DNA from: an uncultured Pedobacter sp.
Lineage (GTDB): Bacteria; Bacteroidota; Bacteroidia; Sphingobacteriales; Sphingobacteriaceae
Reading direction: 5' to 3'
Length of the DNA stretch: 64,000 nt
Assembly: GCF_946480185.1 (NCBI RefSeq)
Contig: NZ_CAMLIG010000013.1
Span: forward strand, 1 to 64,000
In this document: positions 54,015-62,123 of the stretch, piece by piece
How the letters are laid out: the number at the start of each line of letters is the position of its first letter
Position numbering within the stretch: position 1 is the stretch's first letter
Notes under the pieces: generated by a model
The model's input: the letters and a program-made list of their open reading frames with translations, nothing else
Told to the model about the DNA's origin: nothing
Databases searched by the model: none
Program-made: the position numbers and the translations under genes

Positions 54015-56630
54015 ATGAAAAGAAAATTACAAAAATTGTTTTTCTGTTTCTCGTTTCTTTTAATCGCAACATTTTCTGCGCATGCTCAAGAAATTATCAC
54101 AGGGAAAGTAATTGATGCATCTACGAAGGAAAGTCTTCCAAGTGCCCCGGTAAGTATCAAAGGTTCAACAATAGGTACAACTACAGGTCTGGATGGTACT
54201 TTTAAGCTCAAAATCCCAAATGGTACAGTTACGCTTATTGTTTCGTATGCTGGTTATGTTACCAAAGAAATCCGAGTTTCGGGACAAAAGTCATTGGGTA
54301 CAATTGGGTTAAATTCATCTTCCTCAGCATTAACTGAGGTAGTTGTAACAGCCAATCCTTCTCAAGTTATTGATAGAAAAACGCCAATAGCGGTTTCTAC
54401 AGTAAATCAAACTTTTATTGAGGAAAAAGGCGCAGGTGCAGAATTTCCGGAATTGATTAAGTCAACTCCAGGTGTTACAGTAACAAGACAAGGAGGTGGT
54501 TATGGTGATTCGAGAGTAAGTATTAGAGGTTTTAGCAGTAATAATGTTGCTTTATTGATTAATGGGATTCCGGTAAATGCTGTTGAATCAGGTAAAATTT
54601 ACTGGAATGATTGGGCAGGTTTGTCTGATGTCACTAAAACCATGCAAGTTCAACGTGGTTTAGGGGCTTCAACAGTAGCTGCGCCATCTTTAGGAGGAAC
54701 TATAGGAATAAATACTTTTACTACTGAGACTGTAGAAGGAGGAAGTGTTTCGCAAACAATCGGCAGTTTTAATAGCTTAAAAACTTCTGTGTCTTATTCC
54801 ACAGGCTTATCAAAAAAGGGATGGGCTTCTTCCGTGTTGTTATCTAGAAGTACAGGAGATGGAAATGCAAACGGTCTGTATTATACAGGATATAATTACT
54901 TCTTTAATTTAAGTAAAGTACTTACACCTTCACAAACTTTATCTTTTACAGTTTTAGGTGCCAGCCAAAATCACGGACAAAGATATACTCGAAATTTAAT
55001 TGATGTTTATAAAAGCTCTCCCGACGGAGTAAGGTACAATTCTGATTTTGGATACCTAAATGGACAAATGAAAAGTGCAGAAGTTAACTTCTACAACAGC
55101 CCATTGTATTCTTTAAACCATGATTGGAAAATTAATGAAAAATCTTCTCTAGCCACTGTTGCTTATTTAACAACTGGTAAAGGTGCTGCCCAATATTTGG
55201 TTGGCAAATACAGTGTAACCCCAGGCTCAGCCAACGAAGTTCCTAGAACAGGAGATGAGTTTTCGCCAATAGACTTTAATAAAATTGTTGATGAAAACGT
55301 GGCCAATAAAGGCGCCGCCGCATTATCTTATATACAAAATAATACTGATGAACACCAGCAATATGGTGTTTTGAGCTCTTATAAAACAAAATTAACTAGT
55401 AATATAGATTTATTGGCTGGATTAGATCTAAGATATTATGAAGGATCTCATTTTTATGAAGTAGCTGATTTATTAGGCGGACAATATATTGTTAATAATG
55501 ATGATGTTAATAATCCAAGTCAAGTGATTGGTGTTGGAGGTAAATTTAACCGTAACTATAAATACAGTATCGCAACAGAAGGTTTATATCTTCAGTCCGA
55601 ATATGAAAAAGATAATTTAACTGCGTTTGTTGCTTTGGCTGTTAATAATACAGGAAATCAAAGGTTAGATTATTTCGATTATTTAAATTCAGATCCCAAC
55701 AGAAAAACTGATTATGTAAATTTCTTAGGTTATCAGACAAAAGGTGGAGCAAATTATAATTTAGATGAGCATAATAATGTTTTTGCAAATATTGGTTATT
55801 TGCAAAGAGCGCCTTTAGTCTCTTCGATATTTCCCAATACGGGAACTAGCGCAAACGATGTTAATGATAAGGCTGTTCCAGAGAAATTATTTAGTTACGA
55901 ATTGGGCTACGGTTACAGAAGTTCAGCGTTAAATTTAAATGTAAACCTATACAGATCAACTTATAAAGACAGATCGGTAACGCCTTCGCTAAGTAAATTA
56001 CCAGACGGTACTTATCTATCTGCCAATTTAACTGGTTTAAATGAACTGCACCAAGGCGTAGAAATTGATGCTAAATATAAACCTGTAAAAGTTTTACAAC
56101 TTACTGGTCAGTTATCATTAGGCGATTGGCATTATACCTCTGATGCAGGCCCTGTTATTGTAACTAGCGATGCAAACCCAGGCAATTCTGCTACTATTGA
56201 TAAAATTTATATCAAAGGACAAAAAGTTGGTGATGCTGCACAAACAACAGCTTCGGTTGGGTTTAATTTAGACGTTACTCCGAAAATGAAAGTTGGTTCT
56301 AATTATGATTATTACACTAATTATAATGCTTTTTTTAATCCAGAAAATCTTACTTCAGAAGGATACCAACCGTATTCTATTCCTTCTTACGGAATTTTAG
56401 ACATGAATATTGTATATCGTTTTAAAATGGCAGGATTGGATGCGTCATTAATTGGTAATGTTTACAATGTATTAAATACTGAATACCTTTCAGATGTATC
56501 AGACTATTTTGGAGGAAATTCTAGTTCAACATTGTTCAAATCTGCTAATGGTCCAACTCCTGTTTCTAAGTTACATGTTTACTATGGTACGCAAAGGACA
56601 TTCTTTACCACACTAAAAATTAAATTTTAA
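54015..56630 (+). CDS. TonB-dependent outer-membrane receptor
   Basis: An 871-residue receptor with a signal peptide (SAHAQ, about 1-24), a carboxypeptidase-like regulatory domain (about 26-103, GKVIDASTKESLPSAPV), a TonB-box region EVVVTA, and a plug at about 112-235. RVSIRGFSSNNVALLINGIP marks the plug. A 22-strand barrel follows, ending TFFTTLKIKF with terminal Phe. It imports a large or scarce substrate using TonB energy. A lipoprotein gene follows after ten bases, the usual receptor/surface-lipoprotein pairing, though the partner is not SusD. The nuclease genes nearby hint at nucleic-acid-derived substrate, which is inference. Confidence 0.9.
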   Translation: MKRKLQKLFFCFSFLLIATFSAHAQEIITGKVIDASTKESLPSAPVSIKGSTIGTTTGLDGTFKLKIPNGTVTLIVSYAGYVTKEIRVSGQKSLGTIGLNSSSSALTEVVVTANPSQVIDRKTPIAVSTVNQTFIEEKGAGAEFPELIKSTPGVTVTRQGGGYGDSRVSIRGFSSNNVALLINGIPVNAVESGKIYWNDWAGLSDVTKTMQVQRGLGASTVAAPSLGGTIGINTFTTETVEGGSVSQTIGSFNSLKTSVSYSTGLSKKGWASSVLLSRSTGDGNANGLYYTGYNYFFNLSKVLTPSQTLSFTVLGASQNHGQRYTRNLIDVYKSSPDGVRYNSDFGYLNGQMKSAEVNFYNSPLYSLNHDWKINEKSSLATVAYLTTGKGAAQYLVGKYSVTPGSANEVPRTGDEFSPIDFNKIVDENVANKGAAALSYIQNNTDEHQQYGVLSSYKTKLTSNIDLLAGLDLRYYEGSHFYEVADLLGGQYIVNNDDVNNPSQVIGVGGKFNRNYKYSIATEGLYLQSEYEKDNLTAFVALAVNNTGNQRLDYFDYLNSDPNRKTDYVNFLGYQTKGGANYNLDEHNNVFANIGYLQRAPLVSSIFPNTGTSANDVNDKAVPEKLFSYELGYGYRSSALNLNVNLYRSTYKDRSVTPSLSKLPDGTYLSANLTGLNELHQGVEIDAKYKPVKVLQLTGQLSLGDWHYTSDAGPVIVTSDANPGNSATIDKIYIKGQKVGDAAQTTASVGFNLDVTPKMKVGSNYDYYTNYNAFFNPENLTSEGYQPYSIPSYGILDMNIVYRFKMAGLDASLIGNVYNVLNTEYLSDVSDYFGGNSSSTLFKSANGPTPVSKLHVYYGTQRTFFTTLKIKF

Positions 56631-56640
56631 TTACAAGGAT

Positions 56641-57798
56641 ATGAAAAAGATATTTTATTTCATTTTTATTCCATTATTGGTTTCAGCCTTATATAGCTGT
56701 AATCCTTTGGATGATGCTTATAATCAATTAGATAAGGACTCTACAACAGTAAACGGAGTAGTTAAGGTTGAACAACATTTAACACTTACTCTAACAGAAG
56801 CAGATTATGGGTTATTAAAAGGAGAAAAAGCCTCAGGTGCAGCAAATGCAGCTAAATATTTTGATTTTAGCTCTAATGAAGAAGCAAAATCTTTAGTTTC
56901 AATTATTTTAAATAAAAAATATAGGGCACCTACTAAAAATTCAAGTGCGTTAGTAACTTATAAAGTTTATAACAAAATAGAGTATAAGAATGTAACTCCG
57001 TATACTTTAGTCGCACAGGATTATACAGATGCAGGAAGTAGTTATCCAAATTTTAACTCCGAAGCACTAGTAGAAGCTGCGGCTACAGCAGTTGCTCCAA
57101 AGGTTTTTCCGAATGTAGATTTAAAAGACGGTTATACTATTGCTTTAACTTATGACTATTTTAGTGGCGGTGTGAAAACCTTAACCAATAATGTGATTTA
57201 CTGGGGTGGGGTATGGCATTTACCTTACAGTTTCATTAAAGCAGATTATACTGCAATGACACAAGCTTATCCAGATTTTACAGATAAAGCTTTAGCTCAA
57301 TTGTATATTTCAAATTACATGAACGTGAGGTTTCCACAAAATACTGCTGGAGAGTTTAAAGCAGTTACCTATGCATATTATGCTAATAAAGTCACCACTG
57401 ATGTGATGTTGTTATATAAAAATGATGGCACAAAATGGAATTTGCAAACAGACATACAAGATTTTACTTCTCAGTTTGGGTTTGATGGTAAAACTTGGGC
57501 TCCTGATAATACAATCACCTATGTAATGGTACCGGCTGACTATTCTGCTATGGCAGCTGCATCAACAGCTAGCGATGCAACTAAATCAAGTTTATCTAAA
57601 TATAATGACTTTGATTATTCGCTATGGACTGATGTTGATGTAATTAATGGTCTGATTGCAAACAGATTGTTGACTGTTTTCCCTAATGCTAAAGAAGGTC
57701 AAAAATATTTAGTAAAATATGCGGCTTACAAAGGTCCGTCAAGTGTTATAAGTGTTCACTTTGAATTACAAGGGGGCAAATACAAAGTAATTGACTAA
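56641..57798 (+). CDS. Lipoprotein made of four repeated domains
   Basis: A 385-residue protein with a lipoprotein signal (LYSC, Cys20). After it, four related units begin at about 48, 121, 196 and 294. Each opens with a short hydrophobic strand, then DYGLL, DYTDA, DYTAM or DYSAM, a Phe- or Asp-containing helix (YPNFN, YPDFT, YNDFD) and a Tyr-rich strand (VTYKVY, LTYDYF, VTYAYY, VKYAAY). I do not recognise the family. It follows the TonB-dependent receptor by ten bases and is closed by a terminator. I infer a surface-exposed ligand-binding partner of the receptor in place of SusD. Confidence 0.7.
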   Translation: MKKIFYFIFIPLLVSALYSCNPLDDAYNQLDKDSTTVNGVVKVEQHLTLTLTEADYGLLKGEKASGAANAAKYFDFSSNEEAKSLVSIILNKKYRAPTKNSSALVTYKVYNKIEYKNVTPYTLVAQDYTDAGSSYPNFNSEALVEAAATAVAPKVFPNVDLKDGYTIALTYDYFSGGVKTLTNNVIYWGGVWHLPYSFIKADYTAMTQAYPDFTDKALAQLYISNYMNVRFPQNTAGEFKAVTYAYYANKVTTDVMLLYKNDGTKWNLQTDIQDFTSQFGFDGKTWAPDNTITYVMVPADYSAMAAASTASDATKSSLSKYNDFDYSLWTDVDVINGLIANRLLTVFPNAKEGQKYLVKYAAYKGPSSVISVHFELQGGKYKVID

Positions 57799-57811
57799 TC
57801 ATGTTTTTCAA

Positions 57812-57844
57812 AAAGCCCCGGTGAATATCATCGGGGCTTTTTTT
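57812..57844 (+). terminator. Rho-independent terminator after the receptor-lipoprotein pair
   Basis: AAAGCCCCGGTGA at 57812-57824 pairs with TCATCGGGGCTTT at 57828-57840 (one G-U) with a tight loop, then more Ts. Confidence 0.9.
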
Positions 57845-57984
57845 ATTAAATATACTAAACGGCCAATGCATCTGTTTTAATTAGGAATCTTTAAAGCTAT
57901 AGAGATTGTGAGTGTTTTTATAAACCTTATTTCTTAAATAAAATGAGCTTATTTTAAAAATTAACATTCTATAATCAATTTATA

Positions 57985-59388
57985 ATGAATAAATTATTTT
58001 ATTGTTTTGTCGGTGTGCTACTAATGGTGTCTTGCTCTAAAAAATCAAGTGACCAGGTAACACCAACACCAATTCCACCAGTTAACAGTCAAACCGATCC
58101 AGAGCCCTATACTATTGTTGAAAATTTCGAATTTGGAACAAAGTCTGATTATGTCGCTGGAAATGTAACCGAAAAAACAGGTTATTGGACTTTTAACGAT
58201 GCAGTTCTAAGCACTTCTTCAGAAGATGCAAAGATAGGCAGTCAATCAGTAAGATTAAGAAACGGAAGTTTATCAATGAACTTTGATATCGACAGTCTTA
58301 AAATGATAAAATTCAGTCACGCTCAATACAGTACCGATGGAGCTTCCTCTTTTACCTTGTGGTATTCTACCGACGAAGGTAGAAGTTACCGCCAGTTGGG
58401 TGGAGTGATCAATAATACTTCTACATCATTTACGGTTGATTCATTTAAGATAAATGCAGATTTTATAAGATTTGAGTTTAGAAAATCGGGCTCTGCGAAA
58501 ATGAATATTGACAATATTACCTTTGTAGGGGCAGGCAATCCGAAAATTCAATTTAATACACCACAAGATAATCCGGGAAGTGGCGGAGGTTCTACTGGCG
58601 GAGGTACAGGAAATATTGATGATGTTCCGCCTACAATCGGCGACAATAGCAATCTGCTTTTCGGAAACCCAACAAATTCTACTGCTGATGTAGTTATGGC
58701 AGAAAATTATTTAATTGACCAAGGCTACTATGTTGAATCCTATAGTAGTTCACGGGCAATTCCAAACTGGGTTTCTTGGCATTTAGATGAAAGTTCTTTA
58801 GGCAATGCAGCAAGACAAGATGATTTTAGACCTTATACCGGATTACCAAGCAGCTTTTACCAGGTACAGGATAATAGCTATAGCGGTTCCGGTTTCGACC
58901 GGGGACATAACTGTCCGTCTGCGGATAGAACTTCTTCTGTTGCCGCAAATTCATCCACTTTTTTAATGACGAATATGATTCCGCAGGCCCCAAATAACAA
59001 TCAGCAAACTTGGAGTAAGTTAGAAGAATATCTAAGAGGAGAAGCGCAGAAAGGCTATGAGGTTTATATTGTGATGGGCTCTTACGGTAAAGGCGGAACG
59101 GGCAATAACGGAAGTGCAGAAACCATTAATGGTGGCAAAGTAACTGTTCCAGCTCATGTTTGGAAGGTAGCTGTTATACTGCTAAATGGAAATAGCGATT
59201 TATCACGAGTAACATCGTCAACAAGGGTTTTAGCAGTTGACACTCCAAACATGAATTCGATAAATGCAGATTGGAAACAATATATCACTACTGTTGATGC
59301 GATAGAAGCGGCAACAGGAGATGACTTACTTTCTGCATTACCAACCTCTTTACAGACTACTTTAGAAGCGAAGAAATATATTCCTTAA
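57985..59388 (+). CDS. Secreted DNA/RNA non-specific endonuclease lipoprotein
   Basis: A 467-residue protein with a lipoprotein signal (MVSC, Cys17). It then has a beta-sandwich-like domain (about 45-185, with STDEGRSYRQLGG and MNIDNITFVG) resembling binding modules, and a Gly-rich linker (about 195-212). The C-terminal NucA/Serratia-type nuclease domain has catalytic DRGH at 305-308, with His308 as general base, and a metal-binding Asn region TNMIPQAPNNNQ near 331-342. It should cut single- and double-stranded DNA and RNA outside the cell. It has its own upstream gap after the receptor-lipoprotein terminator. Confidence 0.88.
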   Translation: MNKLFYCFVGVLLMVSCSKKSSDQVTPTPIPPVNSQTDPEPYTIVENFEFGTKSDYVAGNVTEKTGYWTFNDAVLSTSSEDAKIGSQSVRLRNGSLSMNFDIDSLKMIKFSHAQYSTDGASSFTLWYSTDEGRSYRQLGGVINNTSTSFTVDSFKINADFIRFEFRKSGSAKMNIDNITFVGAGNPKIQFNTPQDNPGSGGGSTGGGTGNIDDVPPTIGDNSNLLFGNPTNSTADVVMAENYLIDQGYYVESYSSSRAIPNWVSWHLDESSLGNAARQDDFRPYTGLPSSFYQVQDNSYSGSGFDRGHNCPSADRTSSVAANSSTFLMTNMIPQAPNNNQQTWSKLEEYLRGEAQKGYEVYIVMGSYGKGGTGNNGSAETINGGKVTVPAHVWKVAVILLNGNSDLSRVTSSTRVLAVDTPNMNSINADWKQYITTVDAIEAATGDDLLSALPTSLQTTLEAKKYIP

Positions 59389-59775
59389 TTATAAAACTTA
59401 GGAAGTTGCAACAAATGCAAATAAAGTCATGTTAACTGGTAGATCCTTAAAATTTTAGATTAGTTCGAAAATTTTAAGGATTTGCTATTTATAAGAATCT
59501 CTAAAAATTCGAAAATTACCCAATAAACTCTTTGTAAGTTTATGAAACTCTGATCTAAAGTTTAAAAAGCTAAAATCTATCAGATTATTTTCCTGCTTTA
59601 AGGTTTCAATGTTTTGTTTTTTATCATAAAGATGTTATTTGATAGTTATATTTTCAAATAACCAAATAACTTATTATAAAATATTTATTGATAATAGTTT
59701 TTTGTTGAAATGTTAATATTTAGTTAATAATCAGGGTGTTATATTTATGTGTTTCTAATCTTAAAATGTAAACAC
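59389..59775. other. 387-base gap, AT-rich, no gene
   Basis: No gene is seen. It holds a perfect inverted repeat (59443-59481) and then a very AT-rich stretch leading to the next gene, with TATATTTA near 59740 as a possible weak -7 box. Confidence 0.6.
59443..59481. repeat. Perfect 14-base inverted repeat after the nuclease gene
   Basis: ATCCTTAAAATTTT at 59443-59456 pairs perfectly with 59468-59481 around an 11-base loop. The T-run expected of a terminator is lacking after it (GGATTTGCTATTT). It could be a weak terminator, an mRNA-stabilising hairpin or an operator. Confidence 0.55.
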
Positions 59776-60861
59776 ATGAAAAAAATCTTACTTCTTTTGA
59801 TTTTGGTAGTACCGACAATCACTTTTGCACAAAATGCATGGATTAATGAAATCCATTATGATGATCCTGGTGCAGATATAAATGAATTTTTAGAGGTGGT
59901 TATCGAAAATCCGGCTTCTTATAATTTGGGTCTTTTTAAAGTGGAGTTGTACAATGGAAGTAACGGTACCTTTTACGATACTAAAACTATCGATAATTTC
60001 ACAGTAGGAAGTAGTAACGGAAATTTTAAATATTATACCTACTTATATCCATCAAACGGAATACAGAATGGTTCTCCTGATGGAATTGCATTATCGTATA
60101 ATGGTACATTGATCCAGTTTTTAAGTTACGAAGGTGCTTTTGTTGCAGTAGGTGGAACTGCCGATGGTTCTACATCTACTGATATTGGTGTTTCAGAAAC
60201 CAATACCGATGCCTCCGGCGTTTCTTTACAATTAATAGGGCCTTTAATTGCAGGAAGTCATTATACTGACTTCACGTGGGGTGGACCAACAACAGCAACA
60301 TTAGGGACACCAAATCCTTTAACGCTCCCAATCCAACTCACAAAATTCGCAAGTAAGACAGTAGACAAATCTGTTGTATTAAAATGGAATACTGCATCAG
60401 AACAAAACAATGATTATTTCGATGTTCAGCGTTCGGCCGATGGAAAATCGTTCAGCTCCATAGGTAAAGTTTCTGGTGCAGGAAACTCTTTGGTTTCAAA
60501 AGATTATTCTTTTGTTGATGAAAACCCTTTTGCTGGAACAAACTATTATAAGTTAGTTCAACATGATTTTGATGGCAAAACCTCTCCTTCAAATGTTATT
60601 TCTGTAGCTACAAAAATTACCGCTTCTCAAGTGTTGGTTTATGCAGGATCTTCTGATCTGAAAGTCACGCTTGTTTCGCCTAACAAAACAAAGGGCACTT
60701 TAAAGTTCTTCGATATTAACGGAAAAAAACTAGCTGAAAAGCCGGCCGAAATAAACAAAGGGTACAATTCATTTTTGTTGCCTTTAAGCTTGCAGACAGG
60801 TATTTATTTCGTTAATTACACATCAGAAAGTGAATCTTTAAATGTCAAGTTTATAAAATAA
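59776..60861 (+). CDS. Secreted lamin-tail-like protein with a C-terminal sorting-type domain
   Basis: A 361-residue protein with a signal peptide (TITFAQ, about 1-18). It has a lamin-tail-like domain (about 20-180, opening WINEIHYDDPGADINEFLE), a fibronectin-like segment (about 190-280, VVLKWNTASEQNNDYFDVQRS) and an end region like type IX secretion sorting domains (LKFFDINGKKL to GIYFVNYTSE). The frame opens earlier at 59749, but ATG 59776 gives a normal signal. Lamin-tail domains accompany extracellular nucleases in other bacteria, and a nuclease precedes it here. A terminator follows. Confidence 0.75.
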   Translation: MKKILLLLILVVPTITFAQNAWINEIHYDDPGADINEFLEVVIENPASYNLGLFKVELYNGSNGTFYDTKTIDNFTVGSSNGNFKYYTYLYPSNGIQNGSPDGIALSYNGTLIQFLSYEGAFVAVGGTADGSTSTDIGVSETNTDASGVSLQLIGPLIAGSHYTDFTWGGPTTATLGTPNPLTLPIQLTKFASKTVDKSVVLKWNTASEQNNDYFDVQRSADGKSFSSIGKVSGAGNSLVSKDYSFVDENPFAGTNYYKLVQHDFDGKTSPSNVISVATKITASQVLVYAGSSDLKVTLVSPNKTKGTLKFFDINGKKLAEKPAEINKGYNSFLLPLSLQTGIYFVNYTSESESLNVKFIK

Positions 60862-60885
60862 TTTAATTTCAGGTGAAAAATACAG

Positions 60886-60917
60886 CCGTCTCAAAACCAA
60901 TTGAGGCGGTTTTTTTT
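60886..60917 (+). terminator. Rho-independent terminator after the lamin-tail gene
   Basis: CCGTCTCAA at 60886-60894 pairs with TTGAGGCGG at 60901-60909 (one G-U) around a six-base loop, followed by eight Ts. Confidence 0.9.
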
Positions 60918-60984
60918 GCGATAAAAATTTTAAAAAGAATTTCCATTCTGATTTTATTTGCTAAAAATATTAGTAATTTTATGT

Positions 60985-62055
60985 ATGGAAAGCTCAGAAG
61001 AAAACGAATATTTTAAAGGTAGAGGATCGCAAAGCAATCCAAACAATAAATTCCATCGGAACCAGTTTTCGGTAGAAAATATAGAAGGTTTAGATGAACC
61101 TTTTTTAGAAAACTCATCCACAGAATTTATAAAAGAAAGCCCCAAAAAAATCATCAGCGTAAGCAACAGCCCTGATCTTCCTTTTATGTATTCCATCAAT
61201 CCGTACCAAGGTTGTGAGCATGGTTGTATTTATTGTTACGCCCGAAATGCCCATGAGTATTGGGGCTTTAGCGCCGGTTTGGATTTTGAACGGAAAATAA
61301 TTTATAAACCAGATGCGGCTTTGATGTTGGAACGTCAGCTTAACCACAAAAATTATCAGCCACAGGTGATTATGCTTTCCGGAAATACGGATTGTTATCA
61401 GCCCGCTGAGCGAAAGTTTAAAATTACTCGGTCATTATTAAAAGTTTTTTTGAAATATAAACATCCTGTAAGCATCATCACTAAAAACAACCTGATATTA
61501 AGAGATCTGGATTTGTTAACAGAACTTAACAAGCTCGATTTAATTCATGTGAATGTAAGTGTAACTTCTTTGAACGAGGAGTTAAGGCAAAAACTGGAAC
61601 CCAGGACAGTAACCGGTAAAGGGCGGATAAGGGTAATTGAGAAATTGGCGGAAAAAAATATCCCCGTAAGGGTGATGGTGGCACCAATTATTCCCGGATT
61701 AAACAGTAATGAAATACCAGAAATTATAAAAGCTGCTGCCGATGCAGGCGCAAAAGATGCAACTTTTACCATTGTGCGACTAAACGGAGCAATTGGCGAT
61801 ATTTTTAAAGATTGGATTCAGAAAGCTTATCCCGATAAAGCCCAAAAAGTACTGAACCAAATTGCGGCATGCCACGGCGGTTCTTTAAATGACAGCAGAT
61901 GGGGCAAAAGAATGAGAGGCGAAGGCAATGAAGCAAGTGCAATACATCAGCTTTTTAAGTTATCTGTTAAAAGATATATACCCAACCCCTCGTTACATCA
62001 GTTATCTCTGGCACATTTCAGTAAAAAAGCGGAACAGCTGAATTTGTTTGAGTGA
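60985..62055 (+). CDS. PA0069-family radical SAM protein
   Basis: A 356-residue protein with an N-terminal segment, then a radical SAM core. The 4Fe-4S cysteines Cys77, Cys81 and Cys84 are in GCEHGCIYCYARN. MLSGNTDCYQP and RVMVAPIIPGLN follow. It resembles spore-photoproduct-lyase-like and Rv2578c/PA0069 proteins, whose substrate is unknown. The open frame begins at a TTG (60958), but ATG 60985 (MESSEENEY) is preferred. It stands alone, with convergent neighbour and shared terminator. Confidence 0.85.
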   Translation: MESSEENEYFKGRGSQSNPNNKFHRNQFSVENIEGLDEPFLENSSTEFIKESPKKIISVSNSPDLPFMYSINPYQGCEHGCIYCYARNAHEYWGFSAGLDFERKIIYKPDAALMLERQLNHKNYQPQVIMLSGNTDCYQPAERKFKITRSLLKVFLKYKHPVSIITKNNLILRDLDLLTELNKLDLIHVNVSVTSLNEELRQKLEPRTVTGKGRIRVIEKLAEKNIPVRVMVAPIIPGLNSNEIPEIIKAAADAGAKDATFTIVRLNGAIGDIFKDWIQKAYPDKAQKVLNQIAACHGGSLNDSRWGKRMRGEGNEASAIHQLFKLSVKRYIPNPSLHQLSLAHFSKKAEQLNLFE

Positions 62056-62077
62056 TTGTGAAATTGCAGAAAAACAA

Positions 62078-62107
62078 AAAGACGTTGCTTGCAAAAACAA
62101 CGTCTTT
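62078..62107. terminator. Two-way terminator between convergent genes
   Basis: AAAGACGTTG at 62078-62087 pairs perfectly with CAACGTCTTT at 62098-62107. There are A-runs on the left and Ts on the right, so it can serve both the radical SAM gene and the amidohydrolase gene. Confidence 0.75.
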
Positions 62108-62123
62108 CTTGAAAAATTATTAG

